From an uncultured Prevotellaceae bacterium (GTDB taxonomy: Bacteria > Bacteroidota > Bacteroidia > Bacteroidales > Muribaculaceae), in the NCBI GenBank assembly GCA_937896015.1, contig CALBLR010000086.1, forward strand, positions 1-10,553: a stretch of DNA of 10,553 bases, given 5' to 3'. Of this stretch, positions 1 to 6,414 are shown in pieces. The notes under the pieces are model-generated. The model did no database searches. It was not told the DNA's origin and worked only from the letters and a program-made list of their open reading frames with translations. A program made the position numbers and the translations under genes. Position 1 is the first letter of the stretch. Each line of letters opens with the position of its first letter.

Positions 1-356
1 CCGCCCGCCACAGCGGCATTGCCACATCAATCGCAGGCATAGAGCATGGCTTTGCCGACGAGTATGGCTTGCTGAGCCGATGCGACGTGATGCTCACCAT
101 GGACTCGGCCAACATGCACCTGGCCTCGCTTGTGGGCCTGCCCGCAGTGAGCGTGTGGGGCGCCACCCACCCATGGTGCGGCTTCATGGGCTGGAATCAG
201 AGCGAGGGCGACGCCGTGCAGCTCGATCTGCCGTGCCGCCCCTGCTCGGTGTTTGGCCAAAAGCCGTGCCGCCTCGGCGACTACCGCTGCCTCACGGGCA
301 TCGACCCCCACACGGTGGTGCAGCGTGTGACTAAAGTAATGCAACTAAAAAAATGA
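1..356 (+). CDS. Glycosyltransferase family 9 (heptosyltransferase-like), 3' part only
   Basis: The frame is open from base 3 to the TGA at 354-356, giving the last 117 residues of a protein whose N-terminus lies before the window. The segment MDSANMHLASLVGLPAVSVW followed by GATHP is the C-terminal Rossmann signature of GT9 ADP-heptose:LPS heptosyltransferases (an Asp-Ser followed by a His in a small-residue helix, then a strand ending in GAT-P). The later stretch LDLPCRPCSVFGQKPC is a cysteine-rich segment usual for the Bacteroidota members. Enzymes of this family move heptose from ADP-heptose onto the LPS inner core at the cytoplasmic face of the inner membrane. The gene overlaps the following epimerase gene by ATGA, so the two are probably co-translated. 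Family membership is seen in the sequence; the exact acceptor sugar cannot be inferred from half a protein. Confidence 0.9.
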   Translation, partial: ARHSGIATSIAGIEHGFADEYGLLSRCDVMLTMDSANMHLASLVGLPAVSVWGATHPWCGFMGWNQSEGDAVQLDLPCRPCSVFGQKPCRLGDYRCLTGIDPHTVVQRVTKVMQLKK

Positions 357-1363
357 AAAAGAAGATTCTGATAACCGGCGCCGGAGGCTTCATAGGCGGC
401 TATCTTGTGGCCGAGGCTCTGAAGCGCGGCTACGATACGTGGGCCGCCGTGCGAAGCACCACCAGCCGCGAGTTTCTCACCGACGAGCGCATCCGCTTCA
501 TCGAGCTCGACTTCACCAGTCACGACGCGCTCAAGCAAGCCATTCAGGCCGCCGTGGAGCAGAATGGCAAGTGGGACTATGTGGTGCACAACCTTGGTGC
601 CACCAAGGCTGCCAACTATATGGACTTCGACCGCATCAACTGCGGCTACATGCGCCTGCTGCTGCAGGTGCTCACCGAGACCGGCGCCGTGCCCGAGGTG
701 TTCCTGCTGATGAGCAGCCTAAGCGTGATGGGGCAGGGCGACGACAAGCACTACACCCCGTTCCGCTCCACCGACATCCCCAATCCCAACACGCGCTACG
801 GCGTGTCGAAGCTCAAGGCCGAGACCTACCTGCAGATGCAGAGCCAGGTGCCTTACACCATATTCCGCTGCACGGGCGTGTATGGCCCCCACGAGCGCGA
901 CTACTACCTGATGATGAAAAGCATAAAGATGGGGTTTGACTTCAGTGTGGGCTTCAAGCGGCAGATGCTCACATTCATCTATGTGAAAGACCTTGCTTGC
1001 GCCGTGATGGATGCGCTTGAGCGCGGCCCGCTGCGCCGGGCCTATTTCATAAGCGAGGAGCGCAGCTACACGCAGCGCGAGTTCCGCGCCATTGTGGCCC
1101 GAGAGCTGCACAAGCGGCTGGTGCTGCCCGTGGTGTGCCCGCTGTGGCTGGTGCGCATAGTGTGCTTCGTGGTGGGCTGGTGGAGCAAGATGCGGCTAAA
1201 GACGAGCACCCTCAACAGCGACAAATATAAGATTCTGCGCCAGCGCAACTGGCTGTGCGACGTCAGCGATGCCAAGCGCGACTTCGGTTTCAGCCCCCGC
1301 TATTCGCTTGAACAGGGCGTGCACGAAGCCATTGAGTGGTATCGCCAGGCTGGCTGGCTATAG
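353..1363 (+). CDS. NAD-dependent epimerase/dehydratase (extended SDR family)
   Basis: A 336-aa protein of the usual length for the extended short-chain dehydrogenase/reductase family. Residues 9-15 (GAGGFIG) form the GxxGxxG dinucleotide-binding turn right at the N-terminus. S121/S122 with the YGVSK motif (Y149, K153) supply the expected Ser-Tyr-Lys catalytic set. Such enzymes epimerise, dehydrate or reduce nucleotide sugars or related substrates with NAD(P). The specific substrate cannot be told from sequence. A hydrophobic stretch near residues 258-277 (around PLWLVRIVCFVVGW) could sit on the membrane. The ATGA overlap with the upstream heptosyltransferase gene implies translational coupling and a likely role in LPS or another surface glycan. 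The 3' end overlaps the convergent aroK gene by 6 bases (CTATAG). Confidence 0.9.
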   Translation: MKKKILITGAGGFIGGYLVAEALKRGYDTWAAVRSTTSREFLTDERIRFIELDFTSHDALKQAIQAAVEQNGKWDYVVHNLGATKAANYMDFDRINCGYMRLLLQVLTETGAVPEVFLLMSSLSVMGQGDDKHYTPFRSTDIPNPNTRYGVSKLKAETYLQMQSQVPYTIFRCTGVYGPHERDYYLMMKSIKMGFDFSVGFKRQMLTFIYVKDLACAVMDALERGPLRRAYFISEERSYTQREFRAIVARELHKRLVLPVVCPLWLVRIVCFVVGWWSKMRLKTSTLNSDKYKILRQRNWLCDVSDAKRDFGFSPRYSLEQGVHEAIEWYRQAGWL

Positions 1364-1903
1364 CACGCCGCCTTGAGCCAGCAGCTGCTGCAGCACGCGC
1401 GCCGTGGCCGTGGTCTGCTCCGCTGTCTCGATGTTGGTGGAGTCGAACCTGAGCTGAGCCTTGCCGTAATACTGCTCGCGCTCGGCCAGTGCCTTTTTCA
1501 CGGTGGCCAGCACCTCATCATCGCTGAGGTTGGCAATGAGCGGGCGGTTGTGCCGCTGTCCAGGCAGGCACAGGCGCAGGGCCAGGCGCTCGGCCGACGT
1601 CTGAAGCCATATGGTGAGTCCGCTGCGGTTCATTATGTCCATGTTGTCGAAGTGGCACGGGGTGCCGCCGCCAGTTGATATCACCGTGCCCCTGCGGCCG
1701 GCCACCTCGGTCAGCGCCTCGCGCTCAAGCTGGCGGTATCGGCTTTCGCCCATGCGGGCAAACAGGTCGGTGATGGTGGTTTCATACTTTTCCTCAATGT
1801 ATTCGTCGAGGTCGAGAAAGTCCATGCCTGCCTCTGCTGCCAGGGCGCGTCCCAGTGTGGTCTTGCCGCAACCCATGTATCCAATCAAAAATATAGTGTT
1901 CAT
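1358..1903 (-). CDS. aroK: Shikimate kinase
   Basis: A 181-aa cytoplasmic kinase that phosphorylates shikimate to shikimate-3-phosphate with ATP, in the chorismate/aromatic amino acid pathway. All family landmarks are visible: P-loop GYMGCGKTT (residues 8-16), the DLD shikimate-binding Asp pair (D31, D33), GESRYR (R57, shikimate contact), the STGGG loop (76-80), the LID segment with R117 and RPL (120-122), and the late R142 with the following Tyr. The ATG at 1903 was chosen because it puts the P-loop at the usual distance from the N-terminus. The frame stays open upstream to 2182, but that extension runs through the promoter and into the divergent gene and resembles nothing. A TAnnTTTG box lies about 43 bases upstream. 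Its TAG stop shares the palindrome CTATAG with the stop of the opposing epimerase gene. Confidence 0.97.
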   Translation of the reverse strand: MNTIFLIGYMGCGKTTLGRALAAEAGMDFLDLDEYIEEKYETTITDLFARMGESRYRQLEREALTEVAGRRGTVISTGGGTPCHFDNMDIMNRSGLTIWLQTSAERLALRLCLPGQRHNRPLIANLSDDEVLATVKKALAEREQYYGKAQLRFDSTNIETAEQTTATARVLQQLLAQGGVL

Positions 1904-1946
1904 GCGAAAATTCTGTTTGTGTATTCTGCGATGCCGCCGCACCTTG

Positions 1947-1954
1947 CAAAAATA
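1947..1954 (-). promoter_or_regulatory. Bacteroidota -7 box for aroK
   Basis: On the minus strand this reads TATTTTTG, a match to the TAnnTTTG element used by the Bacteroidota primary sigma factor, about 43 bases before the aroK start. No TTTG -33 element is found at the usual 19-21-base spacing, so the call rests on the -7 box and its position. Confidence 0.5.
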
Positions 1955-2009
1955 CACAAAAGAATTCATTCCTGTGGGGGCGCAGGGCAAAAACGCACGC
2001 GCTTTTTCG

Positions 2010-2017
2010 TATATTTG
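2010..2017 (+). promoter_or_regulatory. Bacteroidota -7 box for the RNase H gene
   Basis: TATATTTG matches TAnnTTTG and is followed by GC, a frequent extension. It lies 46 bases before the ATG at 2064, in the gap shared with divergent aroK. The two divergent -7 boxes are about 55 bases apart, so the core promoters lie back to back without overlapping. No clear -33 TTTG is present. Confidence 0.6.
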
Positions 2018-2063
2018 CAAACCAAACTTGAAAATAACGATATAACACTGAACTATACAGAAC

Positions 2064-2714
2064 ATGGCTGGCAGCAACAAACGCAAATGGTATGTGGTGT
2101 GGCAGGGTCGCGAGCCCGGCGTGTGCGACTCGTGGGAAGAGTGCGAGGCGCGCGTCAGCGGCTTCCCCGGGGCTAAATACAAGAGCTACCCGTCGCAGAC
2201 GGCGGCGGTCAACGCCTTTCGTGCAGGCGACAACGACATGGGCGTGCTGCGCGCCATCGCTTCGGCCACAACAGGGGGCAGCATCAACTACGACGCCATT
2301 CCCGAAATAGTGACCGACAGCATCGCCGTCGACGCCGCTTGCAGCGGCAATCCGGGCCGCATGGAATATCGCGGCGTGGATGTGAAAAGCGGCATCGAGC
2401 TGTTCAGGGTGGGGCCGTTTGAGCACGGCACCAACAATGTGGGCGAGTTTCTGGCCATTGTGCATGCCCTGGCGCTGCTTCAGCAGCAGGGGCGAGGCAA
2501 CGTGCCCATCTACAGCGACAGCCGGGTGGGACAGCTGTGGGTGCGCGGAGGCAAGTGCAAGACCAAGCTCACGCGCACCGCGGCCAACGCACGCCTGCAC
2601 GATGTGGTGGCCCGCGCCGAGCGGTGGCTGGCCACGCACACCTACACCAACCCCATACTCAAGTGGCAAACTGACAAATGGGGCGAGATACCTGCCGATT
2701 TTGGCCGCAAATAG
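2064..2714 (+). CDS. rnhA: Ribonuclease H (type 1) with N-terminal viroplasmin/hybrid-binding domain
   Basis: A 216-aa enzyme that cleaves the RNA strand of RNA:DNA hybrids (R-loops, primer remnants). Residues about 8-52 (starting KWYVVWQGREPGV) form the caulimovirus viroplasmin-like fold known in Bacillus halodurans RNase H1 as the hybrid-binding domain. Residues about 85-216 are the RNase H fold. The catalytic carboxylates line up with that enzyme: D90 (VDAACSGNPG), E128 (GTNNVGEF), D152 (IYSDS) and D212 in the C-terminal WGEIPADFGRK, with E208 nearby. The linker of about 30 residues between domains looks ordinary. The ATG at 2064 begins just before the hybrid-binding domain and fits the promoter at 2010. 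The gene is separated from the next by 71 bases containing a sigma-54-type promoter, so the two are probably not a simple operon. The symbol rnhA is by function; family assignment is firm. Confidence 0.94.
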   Translation: MAGSNKRKWYVVWQGREPGVCDSWEECEARVSGFPGAKYKSYPSQTAAVNAFRAGDNDMGVLRAIASATTGGSINYDAIPEIVTDSIAVDAACSGNPGRMEYRGVDVKSGIELFRVGPFEHGTNNVGEFLAIVHALALLQQQGRGNVPIYSDSRVGQLWVRGGKCKTKLTRTAANARLHDVVARAERWLATHTYTNPILKWQTDKWGEIPADFGRK

Positions 2715-2719
2715 GCAGT

Positions 2720-2735
2720 TGGCACAGCTTTTGCA
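2720..2735 (+). promoter_or_regulatory. Sigma-54 (RpoN) -24/-12 promoter
   Basis: The 16 bases TGGCACAGCTTTTGCA fit the sigma-54 consensus TGGCACGrNNNTTGCW at every specified position except the G after TGGCAC. The invariant GG (2721-2722) and GC (2733-2734) are 12 bases apart in register, as required. The predicted start site is near 2746, 40 bases before the ATG at 2786. No good TAnnTTTG box exists in this gap, although a TTTG inside the element could be read as a -33 box without a partner. Enhancer sites, if any, would fall within the RNase H coding region. Confidence 0.7.
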
Positions 2736-2785
2736 GTCAAAGTTGCACATATATGACTATAGCATAACACAACACACTCTGAATT

Positions 2786-3301
2786 ATGAAATACAGGAGC
2801 GAAGAAGACAAAAGCTACGGCGTGGCGGGCATGGCTCTCGGACTATCGATGTTTGAGGCCGGCCACCTCTTCGCAGGTGTCACAATAGATGCCGACGGGC
2901 TCGACTGCGTGAAGTTCACGCCTGAATTCTTTTTTGCCGGCAATCCGCGAGTTCCGGCCACGGCCTCGTGGAAGCACATAGTGGCCAACTACCGCATTTC
3001 GGTTGGGCTGGTGCTGGCCAACACCATTTGCCGCAAAATGGTGCTCGACCACGGCCATGTGGACCGCAAGCTGCGCAAGCAGCTGCTCGACGCGGCCTGC
3101 GAGCAGGGCAAGGAAAGCTGCCAGCTCGAGAAGGATGAGGTTGAGGCTCTGTTTGACAAAGACTTCACCAACCTTGTGAACGTGTTCAGCAACAATGCGG
3201 TGCGCACTGCCATGGAGGCAATGGCCAAGCAACTCGAGGAGAAGCGATCGATGTCGAGGTTCGACATCGAGGACATGCTCGAGGAGTTTAACCTAATGTG
3301 A
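2786..3301 (+). CDS. Conserved-looking protein of unknown function, sigma-54 promoter upstream
   Basis: A 171-aa protein that I cannot assign to a characterised family. From memory it resembles an uncharacterised Bacteroidales protein type, which I cannot verify here. It begins MKYRSEEDKSYGVAGMALGL and has an acidic DADGLD at 35-40, an aromatic patch FTPEFFF (44-50), and four cysteines (41, 82, 105, 112) with no metal-site spacing. The C-terminal half (about 91-168) is charged and probably helical, with EKDEVEALF and EEKRSMSRFDIEDMLEEF. There is no signal peptide and no convincing membrane span; residues 69-81 are only mildly hydrophobic. It is therefore probably cytoplasmic and helix-rich. 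The 14-base gap to the glycosyltransferase gene suggests co-transcription from the sigma-54 promoter. That it is a real gene is supported by the ATG, promoter spacing and codon use like its neighbours. Confidence 0.85.
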   Translation: MKYRSEEDKSYGVAGMALGLSMFEAGHLFAGVTIDADGLDCVKFTPEFFFAGNPRVPATASWKHIVANYRISVGLVLANTICRKMVLDHGHVDRKLRKQLLDAACEQGKESCQLEKDEVEALFDKDFTNLVNVFSNNAVRTAMEAMAKQLEEKRSMSRFDIEDMLEEFNLM

Positions 3302-3315
3302 AAAACGGTGCAGCT

Positions 3316-4548
3316 ATGAAGGTGGTCTTGATTAACCGCAGCGACTCGCTGGGCGGCGCGGCAGTGGCGTCGGCAAGGCTGATGCGTGCCATGCGCCGCA
3401 GCGGCATCGACGCACGCATGCTTGTGGCCGACAAGCGAGGCAGCGACCCCAATGTGGCCCTGCTTGGCGGCCCGCTTGCCACAAAGGGCTGCTTCCTGGC
3501 CGAGCGGCTGGGCATATTCCTGCGCAACGGGCTTAACCGCGACACCCTTTTCAAAATTGATGATGCCTCGTGGGGGCTAAACGCAGCCGCCCATCCGTGG
3601 GTGCGCGAGGCCGACGCCATAGTGCTCAACTGGATTAACCAGGGCACGCTGTCGGTGGCCGGCATAAGGCGTCTGGCCGCGCTGCGCAAGCCCATTGTGT
3701 GGGTGATGCACGACATGTGGAACTGCACCGGCGTGTGCCACCACGCCTACGACTGCCGCCGCTACCGCCAGGTGTGCCGTGCGTGCCCGCTTACAGGGGC
3801 TAAAGGCACCGACTTGAGCACCGCCGTGCAGCGTGCCAAGCAGCAGCTGTATGCCGATGTGCCCATTCACTTTGTGGCCGTGAGCCACTGGCTGGCCGAC
3901 TGCTGCCGCCAAAGCTCGCTCATGCGCAATGCCAGCATAAGTGTGATTGCCAACCCCATTGATGCCGAAAAGTTTGAATTCGGCCGGCGCCGCGACCCTG
4001 ATGTGTGCCCGGCCGGCCCCGACGCCATAGTCGCTGCCATGGGTGCCGCGCGGCTCGACGATCCTGTTAAGGGCTTCGACCTGCTGGTTGCGGCCACACG
4101 CCACATCGCAGCCCACAATCCGCAACTTGCCAAAAGGCTCCACATAGTGCTTTACGGCACGCTTCGCAACCAGTCGCTGCTCGATGAAATAGCCGTGCCG
4201 CACACCTATCTGGGCTACCGCAGCGATGTGAACCGCATCATGCAGAACGCCGACATCGTGCTGTCAACTTCGCGCTACGAGTCGTTTGGCTACACTCTGG
4301 CCGAGGGGCTTGCAAGCGGCTGCGTGCCCGTCACCACTGGCATGGGCGGGCAGGCCGACATCGTGAAGCACCGCCAAAACGGCTATGTGAGCGGCACCCT
4401 CAGTCCTGCCGACATTGCTGCGGGCATAGAGTGGGCCGCAGGTTGCGGACTCGACCGTGCGCAGCAGCACCGCTATGCGCTCAACCACTTCGACGGCGCG
4501 GCGGTGGCCGCACAATACTCAACCCTGCTGTCGGGTCTCGTGAAGTAA
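3316..4548 (+). CDS. Glycosyltransferase, GT4-type (GT-B fold)
   Basis: A 410-aa retaining GT-B glycosyltransferase, probably using a nucleotide-sugar donor for a surface glycan. The N-terminal domain opens MKVVLINRSDSLGGAA with the glycine-rich acceptor-side loop. Residues 129-158 carry WVMHDMWNCTGVCHH and then a cysteine cluster (C137, C141, C147, C154, C157). The C-terminal donor domain has MGAARLDDPVKGFDLLV (242-258) and the EX7E motif formed by E322 (YESFG) and E330 (AEGLASGCVPV), followed by GGQADIV. Length is typical. The ATG at 3316 is preferred because MKVVLIN is the usual first strand; a GTG at 3298 would add six residues and overlap the previous stop. No signal peptide, so it acts on the cytoplasmic side. 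It follows the unknown protein gene by 14 bases. Donor and acceptor cannot be inferred. Confidence 0.9.
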   Translation: MKVVLINRSDSLGGAAVASARLMRAMRRSGIDARMLVADKRGSDPNVALLGGPLATKGCFLAERLGIFLRNGLNRDTLFKIDDASWGLNAAAHPWVREADAIVLNWINQGTLSVAGIRRLAALRKPIVWVMHDMWNCTGVCHHAYDCRRYRQVCRACPLTGAKGTDLSTAVQRAKQQLYADVPIHFVAVSHWLADCCRQSSLMRNASISVIANPIDAEKFEFGRRRDPDVCPAGPDAIVAAMGAARLDDPVKGFDLLVAATRHIAAHNPQLAKRLHIVLYGTLRNQSLLDEIAVPHTYLGYRSDVNRIMQNADIVLSTSRYESFGYTLAEGLASGCVPVTTGMGGQADIVKHRQNGYVSGTLSPADIAAGIEWAAGCGLDRAQQHRYALNHFDGAAVAAQYSTLLSGLVK

Positions 4549-4579
4549 ACATTCCAAAAAATCAACTATATATATACAG

Positions 4580-5359
4580 ATGCAAACAGTATTATTCCAT
4601 TCCACCATATTCGGCCCCATACACAGCCGCCGGCTGGGCGTGTCGCTGGGTGTGAACCTGATGCCCAACGACGGCAAAATTTGTTCGTTCGACTGCCTTT
4701 ATTGCGAGGCTGGCTACAACGCCCAGGGCGCCGGCACCACCGGCATACCGTCGCGCGACACGGTGAAGCGCCAGCTGCGCGACAAGCTAAAGCAGATGCA
4801 GGCCAACGGCGACAGCCTTGACGTGATCACCTTTTCGGGCAACGGCGAGCCCACGCTGCACCCCAGTTTCAAGGACATTGTGCACGATGTGACGGTGTTG
4901 CGCGACCGGTATTATCCGCAGGCCAAGGTGAGTGTGCTGAGCAATGCCACCATGGCCGCCAACCCGCGAGTGAAGCAGGCCCTGCTCGCGGTGGACAACA
5001 ACATTCTTAAGCTCGACTCGGCCGTGGCCCGCACCATGCGCCTCATCAACCGGCCGGCGTCGGCCAATGTGCTGCCTGCCGGCATCATCGAAGACTTGGC
5101 CGAATATGGCGGCAAGTGCATAGTGCAGACCATGATATTGCGCGGCGAGCACAACGGCGAGCGCATCGACAACACCACTACGGCCGAAATCGATGCGCTG
5201 ATAGATGCCTACAAGCGCATACGGCCGCAAGAGGTGATGATATATTCCATCGACCGCAAGACGCCTGAGGAGCATTTGGAAAAGGTGCCGCGCGAAGAGC
5301 TTGAGGACATTGGCCGCCGCATCGAGGAGGCTGGCATCAAAGTGCAGGTCAACGCATGA
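4580..5359 (+). CDS. Radical SAM protein related to the COG0731 (wyosine synthetase-like) group
   Basis: A 259-aa radical S-adenosylmethionine enzyme. The [4Fe-4S] ligand motif CSFDCLYC gives C35, C39 and C42 (CX3CX2C), just after the GPIHSRRLGVSLGVNLMP lead-in typical of this subfamily. GNGEPTLHP (87-95) is the SAM-binding GGE-type strand. The TIM-barrel-sized core fills most of the protein, and there is no extra iron-sulfur or SPASM domain. From the family I would place it near COG0731, whose archaeal/eukaryotic relatives make wyosine in tRNA-Phe; bacteria generally lack that pathway, so the bacterial substrate is unknown. The ATG at 4580 follows an AT-rich 31-base gap with a TATATATA run and no Shine-Dalgarno sequence. 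The stop overlaps the next start as ATGA, indicating co-translation with the LD-carboxypeptidase. Confidence 0.9.
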   Translation: MQTVLFHSTIFGPIHSRRLGVSLGVNLMPNDGKICSFDCLYCEAGYNAQGAGTTGIPSRDTVKRQLRDKLKQMQANGDSLDVITFSGNGEPTLHPSFKDIVHDVTVLRDRYYPQAKVSVLSNATMAANPRVKQALLAVDNNILKLDSAVARTMRLINRPASANVLPAGIIEDLAEYGGKCIVQTMILRGEHNGERIDNTTTAEIDALIDAYKRIRPQEVMIYSIDRKTPEEHLEKVPREELEDIGRRIEEAGIKVQVNA

Positions 5360-6294
5360 TGGCGGCTTTAAGGGTGCCGCATAGTGTGAATGCCGGCCAA
5401 GCGGTGGCGCTTGTGTCGCCGGCCGGCGCGGTGGCGCCCGAGCGCATCACTGGGGCGGTGCTCGCTCTGCGCCAATGGGGACTGCGCCCTGTGGAGTCGG
5501 CTCACTGCCGCGGGCGTTATGGTGAGTTCGGCGGCGTGATTAGCTACAGTGGCACTCAGGCCGAGCGCCTTGGCGACCTTAACTGGGCTTTGCGCAGCCC
5601 GGAGGTGCGCGCCATTGTGTGCAACCGCGGCGGTTATGGCGCGGTGCAGCTAATTGGCAGCCTCGACTATGCGTCCATTGCCGCCGACCCAAAGTGGCTG
5701 ATAGGCCTCAGCGACGTGTCGGCCCTGCATGCCGCAATGCACCATGCCGGTGTGATGAGTCTGCACGCCCCCATGGCCAGGCACCTCACCGAGCATGGCA
5801 CGGCCGGTGAGGTGAGCGGCTGGATTCACAGCATAGTCACAGGCGGCCCGTGGCCCGACTACAGTCTGCCGCCGTCGTCCGGCAACCGCCTCGGCACCGC
5901 CACGGCCAGTCTCACGGGGGGCAATCTGGCCGTGTTGTCGGCCCTTGTGCCCACAGACTACAATTTGCTGCTGCCAGGCAACATCCTGTTTGTTGAGGAC
6001 ATAGGCGAAAGCGTGTATCGCGTTGAGCGCATGTTGCACACCTTGCGCCTGGCTGGCATACTGCCTCGGCTGGCAGGATTGGTGGTGGGCCAGTTCACCA
6101 ACTATCGCGACAATGCCCATGGCACGGCCATGCGCCAAATGGTGGCGCAGATGGTGGCCCCGTATGCCTATCCAGTGGCTTTTGACTTCCCCGTTGGGCA
6201 CGTCGACCGCAACTTGCCGCTCATCGAGGGTGCCGAGACCACACTTGCAGTCACCGCCGGCGGCGTCAGGCTCATCCAGCACAAGCCTTTTTAG
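5356..6294 (+). CDS. ldcA: LD-carboxypeptidase, peptidase family S66
   Basis: A 312-aa serine peptidase that removes the terminal D-Ala from murein tetrapeptides in the cytoplasm during peptidoglycan recycling. The S66 Ser-Glu-His triad is visible: S119 in GLSDVSALHAA, E214 in LFVEDIGE and H282 in VGHVDRNLPL. The RGGYG motif at 91-95 and the N-terminal VALVSPAGAV complete the signature. There is no signal peptide, as in Escherichia coli LdcA. Residues MM at the start allow ATG 5356 or 5359; 5356 gives the usual ATGA overlap with the radical SAM gene. MccF-type microcin immunity proteins share this family, so self-protection against a nucleotide-peptide toxin is an alternative, but nothing nearby supports it. 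The 120 bases downstream hold the promoter of the first signal peptidase gene. Confidence 0.92.
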   Translation: MMAALRVPHSVNAGQAVALVSPAGAVAPERITGAVLALRQWGLRPVESAHCRGRYGEFGGVISYSGTQAERLGDLNWALRSPEVRAIVCNRGGYGAVQLIGSLDYASIAADPKWLIGLSDVSALHAAMHHAGVMSLHAPMARHLTEHGTAGEVSGWIHSIVTGGPWPDYSLPPSSGNRLGTATASLTGGNLAVLSALVPTDYNLLLPGNILFVEDIGESVYRVERMLHTLRLAGILPRLAGLVVGQFTNYRDNAHGTAMRQMVAQMVAPYAYPVAFDFPVGHVDRNLPLIEGAETTLAVTAGGVRLIQHKPF

Positions 6295-6313
6295 CTTCAT
6301 TAATGCCGCCGAT

Positions 6314-6345
6314 GATGGCGGTGACGCTATTTTTGCGTAAGTTTG
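6314..6345 (+). promoter_or_regulatory. Promoter of the first signal peptidase gene
   Basis: TAAGTTTG at 6338-6345 matches the TAnnTTTG -7 box; a second match, TATTTTTG, lies at 6328-6335. Instead of TTTG, the -33 position is covered by GATGGC (6314-6319), 18 bases before the -7 box. The same GATGGC and GTAAGTTTGCA words recur upstream of the second signal peptidase gene. An inverted repeat TTTGC-AGTC-GCAAA (6342-6355) sits across the expected start site. Confidence 0.6.
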
Positions 6346-6414
6346 CAGTCGCAAAAAGCAATGTTCAAGGGAATTTATTTTTTTCTACAGTCAATTAAAG
6401 CAGCGAATCAACTT

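Noticed and set aside
1981..2021. Palindromic TTTGCAAA near 2014-2021 as an operator
   Set aside because: TTTGC is a common extension of the -7 box and the 8-base palindrome is short; there is no second copy to support an operator.
1904..2182. N-terminal extension of shikimate kinase from an upstream start at 2182
   Set aside because: It would cross the promoter boxes and enter the divergent RNase H gene, and the extra residues match nothing; the ATG at 1903 gives the normal length.
1794..2750. A 318-codon minus-strand frame spanning aroK and the RNase H gene
   Set aside because: It overlaps two confidently identified genes and the promoter gap; the translation has no recognisable domain.
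6305..6334. Hairpin CCGCC-GATGAT-GGCGG followed by a T-run, as a terminator for the LD-carboxypeptidase gene
   Set aside because: The stem is only 5 bp (plus a wobble), and the T-run begins about eight bases after it and is part of a promoter box; it overlaps the GATGGC word shared with the second lepB promoter.
6343..6414. Longer first signal peptidase starting at TTG 6343 or ATG 6361
   Set aside because: TTG 6343 lies inside the -7 box and ATG 6361 would leave a leader of about 10 bases; the start at 6415 matches the leader length of the paired gene.
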